From the NCBI RefSeq assembly GCF_029637705.1, contig NZ_CP121252.1, positions 868,001-932,000 of the forward strand: a stretch of 64,000 nucleotides of DNA. The letters are read 5' to 3'. Shown here piece after piece: positions 1-8,954 of the stretch. The DNA is from Citricoccus muralis. GTDB lineage: Bacteria; Actinomycetota; Actinomycetes; Actinomycetales; Micrococcaceae. The notes beneath the pieces were generated by a model that searched no databases, was not told the DNA's origin, and was given only the letters and a program-made list of their open reading frames with translations. How positions within the stretch are numbered: position 1 is the first letter of the stretch; each line of letters begins with the position of its first letter. The position numbers and the translations under genes were made by a program.

Positions 1-657
1 GGGTGCTTGTGTGATTACGCCGGAGTCGCTGAGATGGCGCAGCTGTCGACTCAACGATTCCGGGGTGGTGTCCAGCAATGAGGCAATATCCTTCTTCGCC
101 AATGGCAGCAAGACCTCCGGGTAGATCCCTGATCCATGCCGCGTGGGCAAAGTCAGCAGATAGCTTGCGAGTCTGGAGGTGACATCTCCCGAAATGACAG
201 AGGCCAATCGCGCTTCGGTTTCTCTCAGACGCCGGCTGACACTCTCCAGCATTCGCAACCCGATACTCGGGTGCTTCTCCACGAGGCGACCGAGATCAGC
301 ATGATGGAAGACACACAATTGTGCTGGTTCGAGTGCGGTCGCTTCATGATCAGGGCGGACACCGCTGAGAAACGCTGACTCTCCGATGAAATCCCCGGCG
401 CCGAGCACCCGAATGATCTGCTCATGCCCGTCGGGGCTCGTTCGCGAGATCTTGACTCGGCCAGTGTGCACCACCATCAGTTGCGAAATGTTCGAGCCTC
501 CCGAGTACACTCGTTCAGTGCGATCGAGCAGTGTCGGGCGTGCCACCCGGGCGACCTCGAGCTGATGTTCGTGCGTGAGCCCGCGAAAGAGCGGAACCCG
601 TGCCACGCAGAGTTCTTCGGAGCGAGCTGTGTCCACGGCTGGCAGCGGCGTAAACAT
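1..657 (-). CDS. Crp/Fnr-family transcriptional regulator, FLP-like (C-terminus cut by window edge)
   Basis: Reading leftward from an ATG at 657 gives 219 open codons up to the window edge, so the last residues are missing. A cyclic-nucleotide-type effector domain (about residues 20-130) is followed by a helix-turn-helix whose recognition helix has E200, S203 and R204, the E-x-x-S-R pattern that in E. coli FNR reads TTGAT half sites. There is no N-terminal four-cysteine iron-sulfur cluster. The only two cysteines are C17 and C115, a spacing close to the redox-active pair of lactic-acid-bacterial FLP regulators. An AGGAGG lies three bases before the ATG. A perfect FNR-type palindrome lies at 3647-3660, before the metal ATPase operon downstream. 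Family assignment is secure; FLP-like thiol sensing is inferred. Confidence 0.85.
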   Translation of the reverse strand, partial: MFTPLPAVDTARSEELCVARVPLFRGLTHEHQLEVARVARPTLLDRTERVYSGGSNISQLMVVHTGRVKISRTSPDGHEQIIRVLGAGDFIGESAFLSGVRPDHEATALEPAQLCVFHHADLGRLVEKHPSIGLRMLESVSRRLRETEARLASVISGDVTSRLASYLLTLPTRHGSGIYPEVLLPLAKKDIASLLDTTPESLSRQLRHLSDSGVITQAP

Positions 658-810
658 AGGCCTCCTCTCTCACTAGTATGGCAACGCGCGATATTCCGTG
701 AGCCGTATGAGTTACGCGAGTAATCTGAATGCTACGCGTTCGGGCGCATATGTTGGAGTGGCCTCAGGTTCGTGCGGCCCTCCCATGTTCCTCATTCGGA
801 TGTCGTTCGC

Positions 811-1239
811 TCAGTTCGCGTGCGGAGGGGTATCTTCACCTGCGGCCTCGGCGGCGTCTGCCAGTTCCTTGGTGGTGTACTCTGCATCGACCGCGTGCTC
901 GGGTGGTGAATACACCGTGTAGAGCACCAACGGTTCGTCACCGGTGTTGCGGAAGTTATGGCGTGTGCCTGCGGGAACGGCACACAGATCGCCGGCATCG
1001 ACCGCGTGGGTGTGACCGTCGAGATCGGCTTCACCAGTACCGGAAACGAAGCTCAGCAGCTGGTCGGTGGTCTCGTGCACCTCGTCACCGATTTCTCCTC
1101 CCACCGGAACCGTCATTGCCACGAGCTGGGAGTGCTCTCCGGTCCAGAGCACCTTTCGGAAGCTCACGTTCTCCTTCGCAATGTCCGCGATGATGAAGTG
1201 CTCGACGTTCCTACCGATATTGGTGTGTTTGTCGGTCAT
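811..1239 (-). CDS. Small cupin-domain protein
   Basis: This is a 142-residue single-domain cupin. The core shows His-rich metal-site positions (VHETTDQ near residue 46 and GTRHNFRN near residue 85) around a beta-barrel pattern. The ATG at 1239 is chosen because GAGGA lies about eight bases upstream; an upstream extension to 1374 overlaps the ATPase C-terminus and lacks cupin character. It is the last gene of the leftward HMA-ATPase-cupin unit, 35 bp after the ATPase. Small cupins of this kind often bind a divalent metal, but the substrate here is unknown. An acidic tail (AAEAAGEDTPPHAN) ends the protein. Confidence 0.8.
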   Translation of the reverse strand: MTDKHTNIGRNVEHFIIADIAKENVSFRKVLWTGEHSQLVAMTVPVGGEIGDEVHETTDQLLSFVSGTGEADLDGHTHAVDAGDLCAVPAGTRHNFRNTGDEPLVLYTVYSPPEHAVDAEYTTKELADAAEAAGEDTPPHAN

Positions 1240-1273
1240 GTTGTCCTCATTTTCTTTCTGAGAGTTTGTTCTG

Positions 1274-3298
1274 TTAGCGCTCGGCAACTGCCGGTTCAGC
1301 CGTGCGGCTGGGTGTGCGTTCGGATTTCGGCATGGTTGTGGCACCTTGTGTGTTGCGCAGCAGTCGCATCGCATTGAGAATCACCACAAGTACTGACCCT
1401 TCGTGTACGAGCATCCCGATTGCCATGGTTACGCCTCCGGCGAAAACGCCGACCAGGAGGAGGACCACGGTGGTCAGTGCGATGATGATGTTCTGTCGCA
1501 TCACACTCACCGTGCGTTTAGCGAGTCGGATCGCCTCGGGCAGTTTCAGGAGGTTGTCTCCCATCAGGGCGATGTCTGCGGTTTCGACCGCGACGGCAGA
1601 CCCGGCAGCCCCCATTGCTACCCCGATGTCTGCTGTTGCCAGCGCAGGAGCATCATTCACTCCGTCACCGACCATCGCGACGGTGTGGCCCTCGCGTTGC
1701 ATCTGGGCGACGGCGTCCAGTTTATCCTCGGGTAGCAGCGACGCATGAATCTCATCAATCCCAACGGCCCGCCCAATGGCCTCTGCCACAAGCCGAGTGT
1801 CGCCGGTGAGCATCACGACCTTCTTTACCCCGGCCGCGTGCAAGCGTCGGATCATTTCGGGCGCATCCTCCCGGACGGTATCGGCAACACCGATCACACC
1901 GATCACTGCGTCGCCCACGGCGACGATCATCGGGGTCTTGCCGGCAGCGGCCAACTCATCAGCGACCACCGCTGAACCCGCGTCGTCCGTGATGCCGTAT
2001 TGCGTGAGTAGCGGCGCGTTTCCGATGAGCACCCGTTTGCCATCGACGTCGACCACAATCCCCTTGCCGATCACCGGGGTGACGGTGCCTGGGATCCCGT
2101 CGGGGGCAACGCCTTCATCTCGTGCGGTGTCAAGGATCGGGCGGGCCAGCGGGTGCTCGGATCCAGCTTCTGCAGCGGCAGCCCAGCGCAGCACATCGCT
2201 CCGCTTCCGAGCCGGATCGAGCACGACGATATCCGTCAATTCCGGCCTGCCCTCGGTGAGGGTGCCGGTCTTATCGACCGCGACGGCCGAGATCTTCGAT
2301 GACGTCTCCAGGTACTCGCCACCCTTGATGAGGATGCCATTGCGGGCGGAGCGGCCGATTCCAGAGACGATCGCCACCGGAATCGAAATCACCAACGCAC
2401 CGGGGCAACCGATGACCAGCAGGGTCAGCGCAAGCACGACGTCACCAGAAATGAGACCGGCAACCAAAGCAAGCACCATCACCGCTGGCGTGTACCACTT
2501 CGAGAAGCGGTCGATGAATGCCTGGGTTTTGGCCTTCGCGTCCTGCGCCTCTTCGACTCGGTGGATGATGCGCGCGAGAGTCGTGTCTGCGCCGATCCCT
2601 GTTGCCAACACCTGAAGGAATCCGCTTCGCGAGATCGTGCCGGCAAACACATGATCTGATTTGGTTTTCTCTACCGGGATGGATTCGCCGGTGATCGAGG
2701 CCTCGTCGATTGCGCCGGCGCCCGATACCACCTGCCCATCGACGGGGACTTTCGCGCCGTTTTTGACCAGCACGATCTCGCCCATGCGCACGTGACTTGC
2801 GGGGATCTCGACCTGGCCACCGTCGCGAAGCACAACCGCGGTGTCGGGTGCTACCGCCACAAGGGTGGCGAGTGCCGCACGTGTCTTGTTCATCGTGCCT
2901 GCTTCGAGTGCGCGACCAATAGCGAACAAGAAGGTGACCGCGGCCGCCTCCCAGAAGTTCCCGATGATGGTCGCACCAATGGCCGCGATCGATACGAGCA
3001 GATCGATGCTGATGAACTTCACCATCAGGGCGCGGAACGCTTTCACCACGATGCCGTAGCCGGCGACGATCGCCGCCGCGAGCATGAACGCATTGGCGAG
3101 CGTGAAGACATGCCCTGTTCCGTGGGCGTGTTCGCCTGCGTCGATCCACCATTGCGGGCCGACGGTGATATTCCACGCCCCACTGGCTAGTTGTTCGACG
3201 CCGAATGAAGCAAGGATCAGGATGCCAGAAACAACTGGAATGAACCAGTTGCCTCGTCTCCATGTTCGGAAAGCTGTCACGATGCCGCCGTCTTTCAA
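1274..3298 (-). CDS. Heavy-metal translocating P1B-type ATPase with CPG motif
   Basis: This 674-residue inner-membrane ATPase would export a soft or divalent metal ion using ATP. It has the actuator motif TGES (203-206), phosphorylation motif DKTGT (D342-T346) and hinge motif GDGVNDAP near residue 560. The metal-binding transmembrane motif is C298-P299-G300 instead of the usual CPC, CPH or SPC. It has no N-terminal HMA domain; that function is supplied by the separate 78-residue HMA protein encoded 15 bp upstream. The start is uncertain: TTG at 3298 or GTG at 3280. The ion (Zn, Cd or other) cannot be assigned because the CPG motif is not one of the well-characterised specificity classes. Confidence 0.9.
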   Translation of the reverse strand: MKDGGIVTAFRTWRRGNWFIPVVSGILILASFGVEQLASGAWNITVGPQWWIDAGEHAHGTGHVFTLANAFMLAAAIVAGYGIVVKAFRALMVKFISIDLLVSIAAIGATIIGNFWEAAAVTFLFAIGRALEAGTMNKTRAALATLVAVAPDTAVVLRDGGQVEIPASHVRMGEIVLVKNGAKVPVDGQVVSGAGAIDEASITGESIPVEKTKSDHVFAGTISRSGFLQVLATGIGADTTLARIIHRVEEAQDAKAKTQAFIDRFSKWYTPAVMVLALVAGLISGDVVLALTLLVIGCPGALVISIPVAIVSGIGRSARNGILIKGGEYLETSSKISAVAVDKTGTLTEGRPELTDIVVLDPARKRSDVLRWAAAAEAGSEHPLARPILDTARDEGVAPDGIPGTVTPVIGKGIVVDVDGKRVLIGNAPLLTQYGITDDAGSAVVADELAAAGKTPMIVAVGDAVIGVIGVADTVREDAPEMIRRLHAAGVKKVVMLTGDTRLVAEAIGRAVGIDEIHASLLPEDKLDAVAQMQREGHTVAMVGDGVNDAPALATADIGVAMGAAGSAVAVETADIALMGDNLLKLPEAIRLAKRTVSVMRQNIIIALTTVVLLLVGVFAGGVTMAIGMLVHEGSVLVVILNAMRLLRNTQGATTMPKSERTPSRTAEPAVAER

Positions 3299-3313
3299 AT
3301 CAGAAGGTGAGTG

Positions 3314-3550
3314 TCAGAATGCGGAGGCCTTGGATTTATATCCGGCCTTGTTGACGGCGGCAATCAGGTCATCGACCGACGTCGTGGTTTCGTCGTGGTC
3401 AACCTCGACACGTCCGGACGCAAAATGGACTTTCACACCCTCGACACCGTCGAGGCGTCCGACCTGTTTCTCGATCTTGCTGACACACGAGGGGCAAGAG
3501 AATCCCTCAGCACGCAGGAGAGTGTGGGTGGTATCAGTCGTGTTGCTCAT
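3314..3550 (-). CDS. HMA-domain metallochaperone
   Basis: A 78-residue ferredoxin-like HMA domain with the metal-binding loop FSCPSC (C19 and C22), which has Pro-Ser between the cysteines rather than the more common Ala/Gly-x. It is the first gene of the leftward unit and immediately precedes a P1B ATPase that lacks its own HMA domain, so it most likely delivers ions to that pump. A strong GAGGAAGG ribosome-binding site precedes the ATG. Its promoter region contains a perfect FNR-type box. Confidence 0.88.
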   Translation of the reverse strand: MSNTTDTTHTLLRAEGFSCPSCVSKIEKQVGRLDGVEGVKVHFASGRVEVDHDETTTSVDDLIAAVNKAGYKSKASAF

Positions 3551-3618
3551 CGGGAGCCCTTCCTCGTTGCCCTACATGTGGGTGTGACCGGGATATTTTC
3601 CTGATCCATCGTGTTTTC

Positions 3619-3660
3619 AGGATATGGGCGGGCGCGGGTCTTGGCCTTGATGCAGATCAA
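3619..3660 (-). promoter_or_regulatory. FNR/FLP-type box with class II promoter geometry before the HMA-ATPase-cupin unit
   Basis: TTGAT-GCAG-ATCAA at 3647-3660 matches the FNR consensus (TTGAT, four bases, ATCAA) perfectly. On the minus strand a TATCCT -10-like hexamer (3624-3619) starts 29.5 bases after the centre of the palindrome. If the centre is at -41.5, the hexamer falls at -12 to -7, the classical class II activator arrangement. The HMA start codon lies about 60 bases after the predicted transcription start. The Crp/Fnr regulator at the left end of the window has the matching E-x-x-S-R recognition helix. Confidence 0.7.
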
Positions 3661-3661
3661 G

Positions 3662-3880
3662 TCACGGGCTTCCGCGCAAGCATGATGGCGTGAGGTCGTC
3701 GCGGATCCGCGTACTGTGTCACAATTTTGAAACCTGCAGCGGTGCCGACCTCAGCCATAGCGTGTGTGGGCCACTGGTACGCGAGCGAGACGGGGTGCTG
3801 AAAAATCGGCTCATCGTAAATGAGGGTGTAGGTCGCTGAGCGCGTCGCTGCCTGGATGAAGGTCGAGGCCTTCAGATGAT
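3662..3880 (-). pseudogene. C-terminal remnant of a SAM-dependent methyltransferase
   Basis: About 65 codons are open leftward to a TGA at 3662-3664 and resemble the C-terminus of class I methyltransferases (segments such as YDEPIFQHPVSLAYQWP and AAGFKIVTQ followed by PHAIMLARKP). The N-terminal SAM-binding part is absent; similarity stops near 3880, where transposon-like sequence begins. Its stop codon abuts the FNR box, so its loss may have placed new sequence upstream of that promoter. Confidence 0.55.
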
Positions 3881-3889
3881 GGAAGTTCC

Positions 3890-4054
3890 TACACCGCCCA
3901 TCCGGAAGACCTCAACGTGCACCACGCTACCTTCGTGCCCCCTGATCTGACCGTGTTCTGCCTACTCGACGCGCTTGGCCTTGAATCTGTCGGCCAGCAC
4001 CTCGAGCCGGATTGTGCGGCGCTCGAGCGCCACGTTGCCGAGCCGGATCCGTGA
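3890..4054 (+). pseudogene. N-terminal remnant of an ISL3-family transposase
   Basis: A 54-codon open stretch ends at TGA 4052-4054 and contains DLTVFCLLDALGLESVGQ followed by EPD..AALE..VAEPDP, resembling the first 40-50 residues of actinobacterial ISL3 transposases. The zinc-ribbon and catalytic domains are missing, and relaxase sequence on the opposite strand follows directly. I could not define both terminal repeats. Assignment is by pattern recall only. Confidence 0.5.
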
Positions 4055-4088
4055 TGTCGGGCCTGACTCGTGCCATCTTTGGTCAGTG

Positions 4089-4128
4089 TAGTTCGTGGTG
4101 TGGCTGGGTAGTTCGTGGTGTGGCTGGG
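4089..4128. repeat. 20-bp perfect tandem duplication inside the relaxase remnant
   Basis: The unit TAGTTCGTGGTGTGGCTGGG occurs at 4089-4108 and again at 4109-4128 without a mismatch. A 20-bp insertion is not a multiple of three, so it shifts the relaxase frame and fits decay by replication slippage. Confidence 0.9.
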
Positions 4129-4548
4129 AAGGTTGATGTTCTGGGGCTCATGTTGCACCTTGTTCGAGACCACGACGTGCGTATGTAGTTGCGGGTCTGC
4201 CGCTCTGCTGTCGTAGTGGTCGCACGTGGTGGCGATCACGCCCTCGATCGGCATCTGCGCGATACCTCCCGCACCGACGTGGGTTACAGCGACGCGATCT
4301 TCCAGCATGGCGATGGTGTCTCGCATCGCGGCGTGATGGGCCTGCGCAATCAGGGCTTGCGTACCCGCGTCGGCCACGCCCCAGATCGCGCTGACCGACT
4401 TCGACGGCGAGAACGTGAGGTCGAAACCTGCAACGGCGGTGCGGGGCTTCTTCGCATTCTCTTCCTCACGAATGCGCGGCACGCTCTCTTCCCGTGCCTC
4501 GCCACGCAAGCTGGGATCGAGGCGTGCAAGGCGGGCGGCAATAGAGGG
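4100..4548 (-). pseudogene. MobF/TrwC-type relaxase internal fragment
   Basis: Leftward translation shows FDLTFSPSKSVSAIWG, then LEDRVAVTHVG and AQMPIEGVIATT, and finally DPQLHTHVVVSNKVQ. The last contains the histidine cluster of the conjugative relaxase metal site. The N-terminal catalytic tyrosine region and the whole helicase half are absent, and the 3' part is scrambled by a tandem duplication. This is a relic of a conjugative plasmid or ICE, now joined to ISL3 and MFS fragments. Confidence 0.8.
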
Positions 4549-4564
4549 ACGGCAATAGAGGGAC
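4537..4564. repeat. 14-bp tandem repeat at the relaxase/MFS junction
   Basis: GGCAATAGAGGGAC is present at 4537-4550 and immediately again at 4551-4564. It sits exactly where relaxase similarity on the minus strand stops and MFS similarity on the plus strand begins, so it probably marks a recombination joint. Confidence 0.85.
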
Positions 4565-4565
4565 G

Positions 4566-5130
4566 GCATCTTCACCGGTGTCGCCCTCGGCCCGCTGCTG
4601 ACTGGGTTGCTGCTGGAGGTCTTCGGCTGGCAGGCGACGTTCCTGGTCGCAGTGCCGATCATGGCACTCGTCGCCATCGGCGCGCCCCTGCTCGTGCCCG
4701 AGAACAAGGACCCACCGCGCGGATCGACCTGTTCAGCGCCATCCTCTTGGTCGGCGGGCTGCTGGCGATCATCTACGGCATCAAGCGCTTCGCCGTCCAG
4801 GCGCCCATCGGCCCTTGGATCGGCCTGCTGATCGCTGGCGCCCTGATCGGACTGTGGTTCGTGATCCGCCAGCTCCGTGCGAAGAAGCCTCTGCTGGACT
4901 GTGCGCCTGTTCGCCAACCGCACCGTCTCCGGGGCACTGGCAGTGTTCCTACTCTCGCCCGCCGCGCTGGGCGGAGTGTACTCGCTGTTCACCCAACTCG
5001 ACGCGGGCACCAGCCTGGCAGTGGTCATCGCGAGCTTCGTGATCACCTACCCCGGCGTCGCTCCCTCGATGGCGCTGACCACCGACCTCGTCGAGAGCTC
5101 GGTGCCGCCCGCCGCGCCACGTCCGCCCGA
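4566..5130 (+). pseudogene. MFS drug-efflux transporter remnant with frameshifts
   Basis: Three overlapping plus-strand segments in alternating frames together read as the middle of a 14-TM DHA2-type exporter. They are GIFTGVALGPLLTGLLLE.. to about 4714, then RIDLFSAILLVGGLLAIIYG.. to about 4900, then RLFANRTVSGALAVFLLSPAALGG (split) to about 5120. At least two frameshifts separate them and both ends are missing. The fragment ends just before the copper-locus promoter. Confidence 0.75.
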
Positions 5131-5174
5131 CCGGGCAGGCGCAGGAAGAGGTCGAAGCGACCGTCAGTTGAATC

Positions 5175-5191
5175 ATACCCCCCCTGGGTAT
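5175..5191. promoter_or_regulatory. CsoR-type copper operator before copZ
   Basis: ATACCC-CCCCT-GGGTAT is a G/C-rich palindrome of the kind bound by CsoR repressors. It overlaps a possible -10 hexamer TATAGT (5189-5194), so binding would block transcription. copZ starts 41 bp downstream, and csoR itself is the last gene of the locus (11803-12114). Copper binding to CsoR is known to release such operators. Confidence 0.75.
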
Positions 5192-5231
5192 AGTCTGGGA
5201 TAAATCAGACACGAGTGAGGGAGTTATAGAT

Positions 5232-5444
5232 ATGGCAACGACAACCGAGTACCAGGTGACCGGCATGAGCTGCGGGCACTGCGAGATCGCGATCCGCAGC
5301 GAGGTCTCCGAGATCAGCGGCGTGACTGGTATCGAGGTGAGCGCACAGACCGGGCGTCTCGCGGTCACCTCTGAGCAGCCCGTCGATGACGCCGCGGTGA
5401 TCACAGCTGTCGACGAGGCCGGCTACACCGCCGTCAGGAGCTGA
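5232..5444 (+). CDS. copZ: Copper chaperone CopZ (HMA domain)
   Basis: A 70-residue HMA protein with the Cu(I)-binding loop MSCGHC (C14, C17). In this family the two cysteines carry Cu(I) in the cytoplasm and pass it to CopA. It is the first gene behind the CsoR-type operator and is separated by a single base from the next gene, showing an operon. The His between the cysteines (CGHC) is common in actinobacterial CopZ. Confidence 0.9.
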   Translation: MATTTEYQVTGMSCGHCEIAIRSEVSEISGVTGIEVSAQTGRLAVTSEQPVDDAAVITAVDEAGYTAVRS

Positions 5445-5445
5445 G

Positions 5446-6420
5446 ATGAAAGCCGCTGCACGGCTTGGCCTGTACGGGCTTGCCCTCGTGGCCGTGTTCG
5501 GCGTGAGCGCATTCACGGCGAACACGATCATTCCAGAGGATACCGTGCAGTCCTGGGCGGAAGACACCGCAGACAACACCCACCACAGAGAAGAAGAGAT
5601 GAACAGCGGCGGGCATGAGGGCCACAAGGCCGGCACGGCCGCCCTGGGCCTCGGCCTGGCCCAGGACGGCTACCAGCTCACCAGCGTGAGCGCTCCGACC
5701 GGACCTAGCGACGAGGGCGAACTGACGTTCGCGATCACAGGACCCGACGGGAACCCGGTGACCGACTTTGAACGCGACCATGAGGAGGAAATGCACCTGG
5801 TTGCCGTCCGCGCCGACGGGCAGCACTTCGCCCACGTCCACCCCGAACGGGATGAGACCGGCATCTGGTCGATCCCCTGGCAGTGGGAGTCGGCTGGCAC
5901 CTACCGGATCTTCGCGGACTTCGTCCCGGCGGAGACCGGTGAGGGTCTGACCTTGTCCACGATGCTGCAGGTCGCGGGTTCTTACGAGCCGGTTCCGGTG
6001 CAGCCCACCCTGGCGACCACGGCCGAGGGGTTCGATGTGGCCGTGTCCGGTGACCTCGTCGCCGGTTCAGCCTCCGAGCTGACCATGACCGTCACCCGTG
6101 ACGGTGAATCGGTCACGACGCTCGAACCCTATCTGGGCGCGTTCGGTCACCTGGTCGCCCTGCGCGACGGAGACCTGGCCTACCTGCACGTCCACCCCCA
6201 CGGTGACGCGCCTGCCGCCGGTGAAACGTCCGGCCCGGAGATCGTCTTCGAGGCCACAGCGCCCACGCCGGGCCGATACCTGCTCTACCTGGACTTCCAG
6301 GTCGATGGGCAGGTGCATACCGCGCCACTGGTGATCGATACCACCGGTAGCAGTGAGAGCCAGCCAAGCCCCGGAGACGGAACCGGCGAGCACGAGGAAG
6401 GAGAGGGCCATGACCACTGA
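5446..6420 (+). CDS. Membrane-anchored His-rich copper-locus protein with duplicated HVHP domain
   Basis: This 324-residue protein has an N-terminal hydrophobic segment (about residues 6-25) that should export it. A His/Glu-rich linker follows, then two similar beta-rich repeats. The first contains [18 protein letters not shown] and the second [18 protein letters not shown]. The C-terminus is [11 protein letters not shown]. Paired His and Met residues suggest extracytoplasmic metal binding. It lies between copZ and copA, and its stop overlaps the copA start region by 11 bp, so the three are co-expressed. I know of no defined biochemical role; copper sequestration or hand-off outside the membrane is an inference from context. 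Confidence 0.75.
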   Translation: MKAAARLGLYGLALVAVFGVSAFTANTIIPEDTVQSWAEDTADNTHHREEEMNSGGHEGHKAGTAALGLGLAQDGYQLTSVSAPTGPSDEGELTFAITGPDGNPVTDFERDHEEEMHLVAVRADGQHFAHVHPERDETGIWSIPWQWESAGTYRIFADFVPAETGEGLTLSTMLQVAGSYEPVPVQPTLATTAEGFDVAVSGDLVAGSASELTMTVTRDGESVTTLEPYLGAFGHLVALRDGDLAYLHVHPHGDAPAAGETSGPEIVFEATAPTPGRYLLYLDFQVDGQVHTAPLVIDTTGSSESQPSPGDGTGEHEEGEGHDH

Positions 6421-8758
6421 GGACACCAGTACCCAGACGACCGGCTCCGGGGTGAATCTTACCGGGGTCGAGTTGCAGATCAGTGGCATGACCTGCGCCT
6501 CCTGCGCGAACCGAATCGAGAAGAAGCTCAACAAGCTCGACGGCATCACCGCCTCTGTGAACTACGCGACCGAGAAGGCCAGCGTCACCGCCCCGGCGGG
6601 CTATGACCCGCAGCTGCTGATCGCGGAGGTGGAGAAGACGGGGTACACCGCCGAGCTCCCCGCCGTCAAGGGCGCACTCGCGCCGGGCGATGATGATGAC
6701 GGCGCGTCACGTGAGGATGCTGAGCTGCGGGTGCTGCGCCAGCGGCTCATCGGGTCGGCGATTCTGACGGTGCCTGTCATCGCGATGGCGATGATCCCGG
6801 CCTTGCAGTTCGACTACTGGGGCTTCGCCTCCCTCACCTTGGCCGCTCCCGTGGTCGTCTGGGCGGGGTGGCCGTTCCACAAAGCTGCCTGGATGAACCT
6901 CAAGCACGGCGCGGCGACGATGGACACGCTCATCTCCATCGGCACGACCGCCGCCATGATCTGGTCAGTCATCGCCCTGTTCTTCGGCACCGCGGGAGAT
7001 CGTGGCGTCGTCCACCCCTTCGAGTTCACCATCTCCCGCTCCGACGGCCTCGGGCACATCTACCTAGAGGTCGCCGCCGGGGTGATCACCTTCATCCTGC
7101 TCGGCCGGTACTTCGAGAAGCGCTCCAAACGCCGCGCTGGAGCCGCCCTCCGCGCCCTGCTCGAACTCGGCGCGAAAGAGGTCTCGGTCCTGCGGAGCGG
7201 CAGGGAAGAGCGGATCTCGATCGAGGAGTTGAGCGTCGGTGACGAGTTCGTCGTCCGGCCCGGCGAGAAGATCGCCACCGACGGGATCATCACCTCCGGT
7301 AGCTCTGCGATCGATGCGTCCATGCTGACCGGCGAGTCCATCCCCGTCGAGGTCGGCGAGGGTGACAACGTCACCGGCGCCACAGTGAACGCCGGAGGAC
7401 GCCTCGTGGTTAAGGCCACCCGGGTCGGCGCCGATACCCAGCTGGCCCAGATGGCCAAGCTGGTCGAGGATGCCCAATCGGGCAAGGCCGAGATCCAGCG
7501 TCTGGCAGATCGCGTCTCCGGGGTGTTCGTGCCGATCGCGATCGCTGTCGCGGTCGCCGCACTCGGCGCGTGGATCGGGGCCGGATTCCCGCTCTCGGCT
7601 GGGTTCACCGCCGCCGTCGCCGTACTGATCATCGCCTGCCCCTGCGCGCTGGGCCTCGCGACGCCCACGGCGCTGCTGGTCGGCACCGGGCGGGGCGCGC
7701 AAATGGGCGTGCTCATCAAAGGACCGGAGGTACTGGAATCCACGAAGCGCGTGGACACGATCGTGTTGGACAAGACCGGCACCGTCACCACCGGAAAGAT
7801 GACGCTCACCGACGTCTTCACCGCCGACGGCACCACCCGCGAGGAGCTGCTGCGGATCGCGGGCGGCCTGGAGGACTACTCCGAGCACCCGATCGCTCAA
7901 GCCATCGCCGCAGGTGCCGCCTCCGAGGTGGGTGAGCTGCCGACGCCGGAGTCCTTCGAGAATATCGAGGGCAAAGGCGTGCAGGGCACCGTCGACGGCC
8001 ACGCCGTGCTCGCCGGACGAGAGTCACTGCTCGCCGACTGGTCGATCCATCTCGACGATGAGCTCCTTGCTGCGAAGCAGGAGGCCGAGTCGCAGGGCAA
8101 GACCGCGATCGCTGTCGGCTGGGACGGCCAGGCGCGCGGTGTGCTCGTGGTCTCCGACCAGATCAAGCCCACCAGCGCTGAAGCGATCCGCCAGTTCAAG
8201 GAACTCGGCCTGACTCCGGTGCTGCTCACCGGCGACAATCAGTCCGTCGCCGAGCAGGTCGCCGCCGAGGTCGGCATCGGCCAAGTCATCGCGGAGGTGC
8301 TGCCGAAGGACAAGGTCGACGTCGTCACCCGCCTGCAAGGTGAGGGCAAGACCGTGGCGATGGTCGGCGACGGCGTCAACGACGCTCCCGCACTCGCCCA
8401 AGCCGATCTGGGCCTGGCGATGGGCACCGGCACCGATGTCGCGATAGAGGCCGCCGACATCACCCTGGTGCGCGGCGACTTGCGCGCGGCCGCCGACGCG
8501 ATCCGCCTGTCACGGAAAACGATGGGCACGATCAAGACGAATCTGTTCTGGGCCTTCGCCTATAACACCGCCGCAATCCCGCTGGCTGCCTTCGGGCTAC
8601 TCAACCCCATGCTCGCCGGAGCCGCGATGGCGCTCTCGTCTGTGTTCGTCGTGAGTAACAGTCTGCGGCTGCGCACATTCAAGGCCAAGGCCGACGACGA
8701 CCAGGCCGCGCCCGCGGGGAACGCCCCTGCACCGGCACGCCAGCCGGTACAGGGCTAA
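6410..8758 (+). CDS. copA: Cu(I)-exporting P1B-1 ATPase CopA
   Basis: A 782-residue pump. It has an N-terminal HMA domain with CASC (29-32), TGES in the actuator domain, the ion-path motif C410-P411-C412, the phosphorylation motif DKTGT starting at D454, and GDGVNDAP in the nucleotide domain. CPC with a single CxxC domain is characteristic of Cu(I) exporters. The ATG at 6410 is preferred over an upstream start at 6353 because GAGGAAGGAGAGG lies just before it and the HMA domain follows naturally. It overlaps the preceding gene by 11 bp. Cu(I) is moved from cytoplasm to outside, supplied by CopZ. Confidence 0.95.
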   Translation: MTTEDTSTQTTGSGVNLTGVELQISGMTCASCANRIEKKLNKLDGITASVNYATEKASVTAPAGYDPQLLIAEVEKTGYTAELPAVKGALAPGDDDDGASREDAELRVLRQRLIGSAILTVPVIAMAMIPALQFDYWGFASLTLAAPVVVWAGWPFHKAAWMNLKHGAATMDTLISIGTTAAMIWSVIALFFGTAGDRGVVHPFEFTISRSDGLGHIYLEVAAGVITFILLGRYFEKRSKRRAGAALRALLELGAKEVSVLRSGREERISIEELSVGDEFVVRPGEKIATDGIITSGSSAIDASMLTGESIPVEVGEGDNVTGATVNAGGRLVVKATRVGADTQLAQMAKLVEDAQSGKAEIQRLADRVSGVFVPIAIAVAVAALGAWIGAGFPLSAGFTAAVAVLIIACPCALGLATPTALLVGTGRGAQMGVLIKGPEVLESTKRVDTIVLDKTGTVTTGKMTLTDVFTADGTTREELLRIAGGLEDYSEHPIAQAIAAGAASEVGELPTPESFENIEGKGVQGTVDGHAVLAGRESLLADWSIHLDDELLAAKQEAESQGKTAIAVGWDGQARGVLVVSDQIKPTSAEAIRQFKELGLTPVLLTGDNQSVAEQVAAEVGIGQVIAEVLPKDKVDVVTRLQGEGKTVAMVGDGVNDAPALAQADLGLAMGTGTDVAIEAADITLVRGDLRAAADAIRLSRKTMGTIKTNLFWAFAYNTAAIPLAAFGLLNPMLAGAAMALSSVFVVSNSLRLRTFKAKADDDQAAPAGNAPAPARQPVQG

Positions 8759-8954
8759 GACAACTGAACCGTCACTGCGGCCGTGGTTGTGGTGATCGTG
8801 TGCAGTCATCGTGGATGGTGAACTTTCTGATCTGACAGCAAGTGGATCGGAGGCCGCGTCCGCCCGCTCCCCTGCACGGTGGGCGCGGTATCCGCCGCAG
8901 CGGAGCTAGCACGAGACCCGGCTCCGACGGGAAACGAGGAAAGGATCGACACAC

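Noticed and set aside
3889-5046. A 385-codon minus frame taken as a single protein
   Set aside because: Only the middle matches a relaxase; the start is the shadow of MFS and copper-locus sequence and the end is the shadow of the ISL3 fragment. Treated as a pseudogene fragment.
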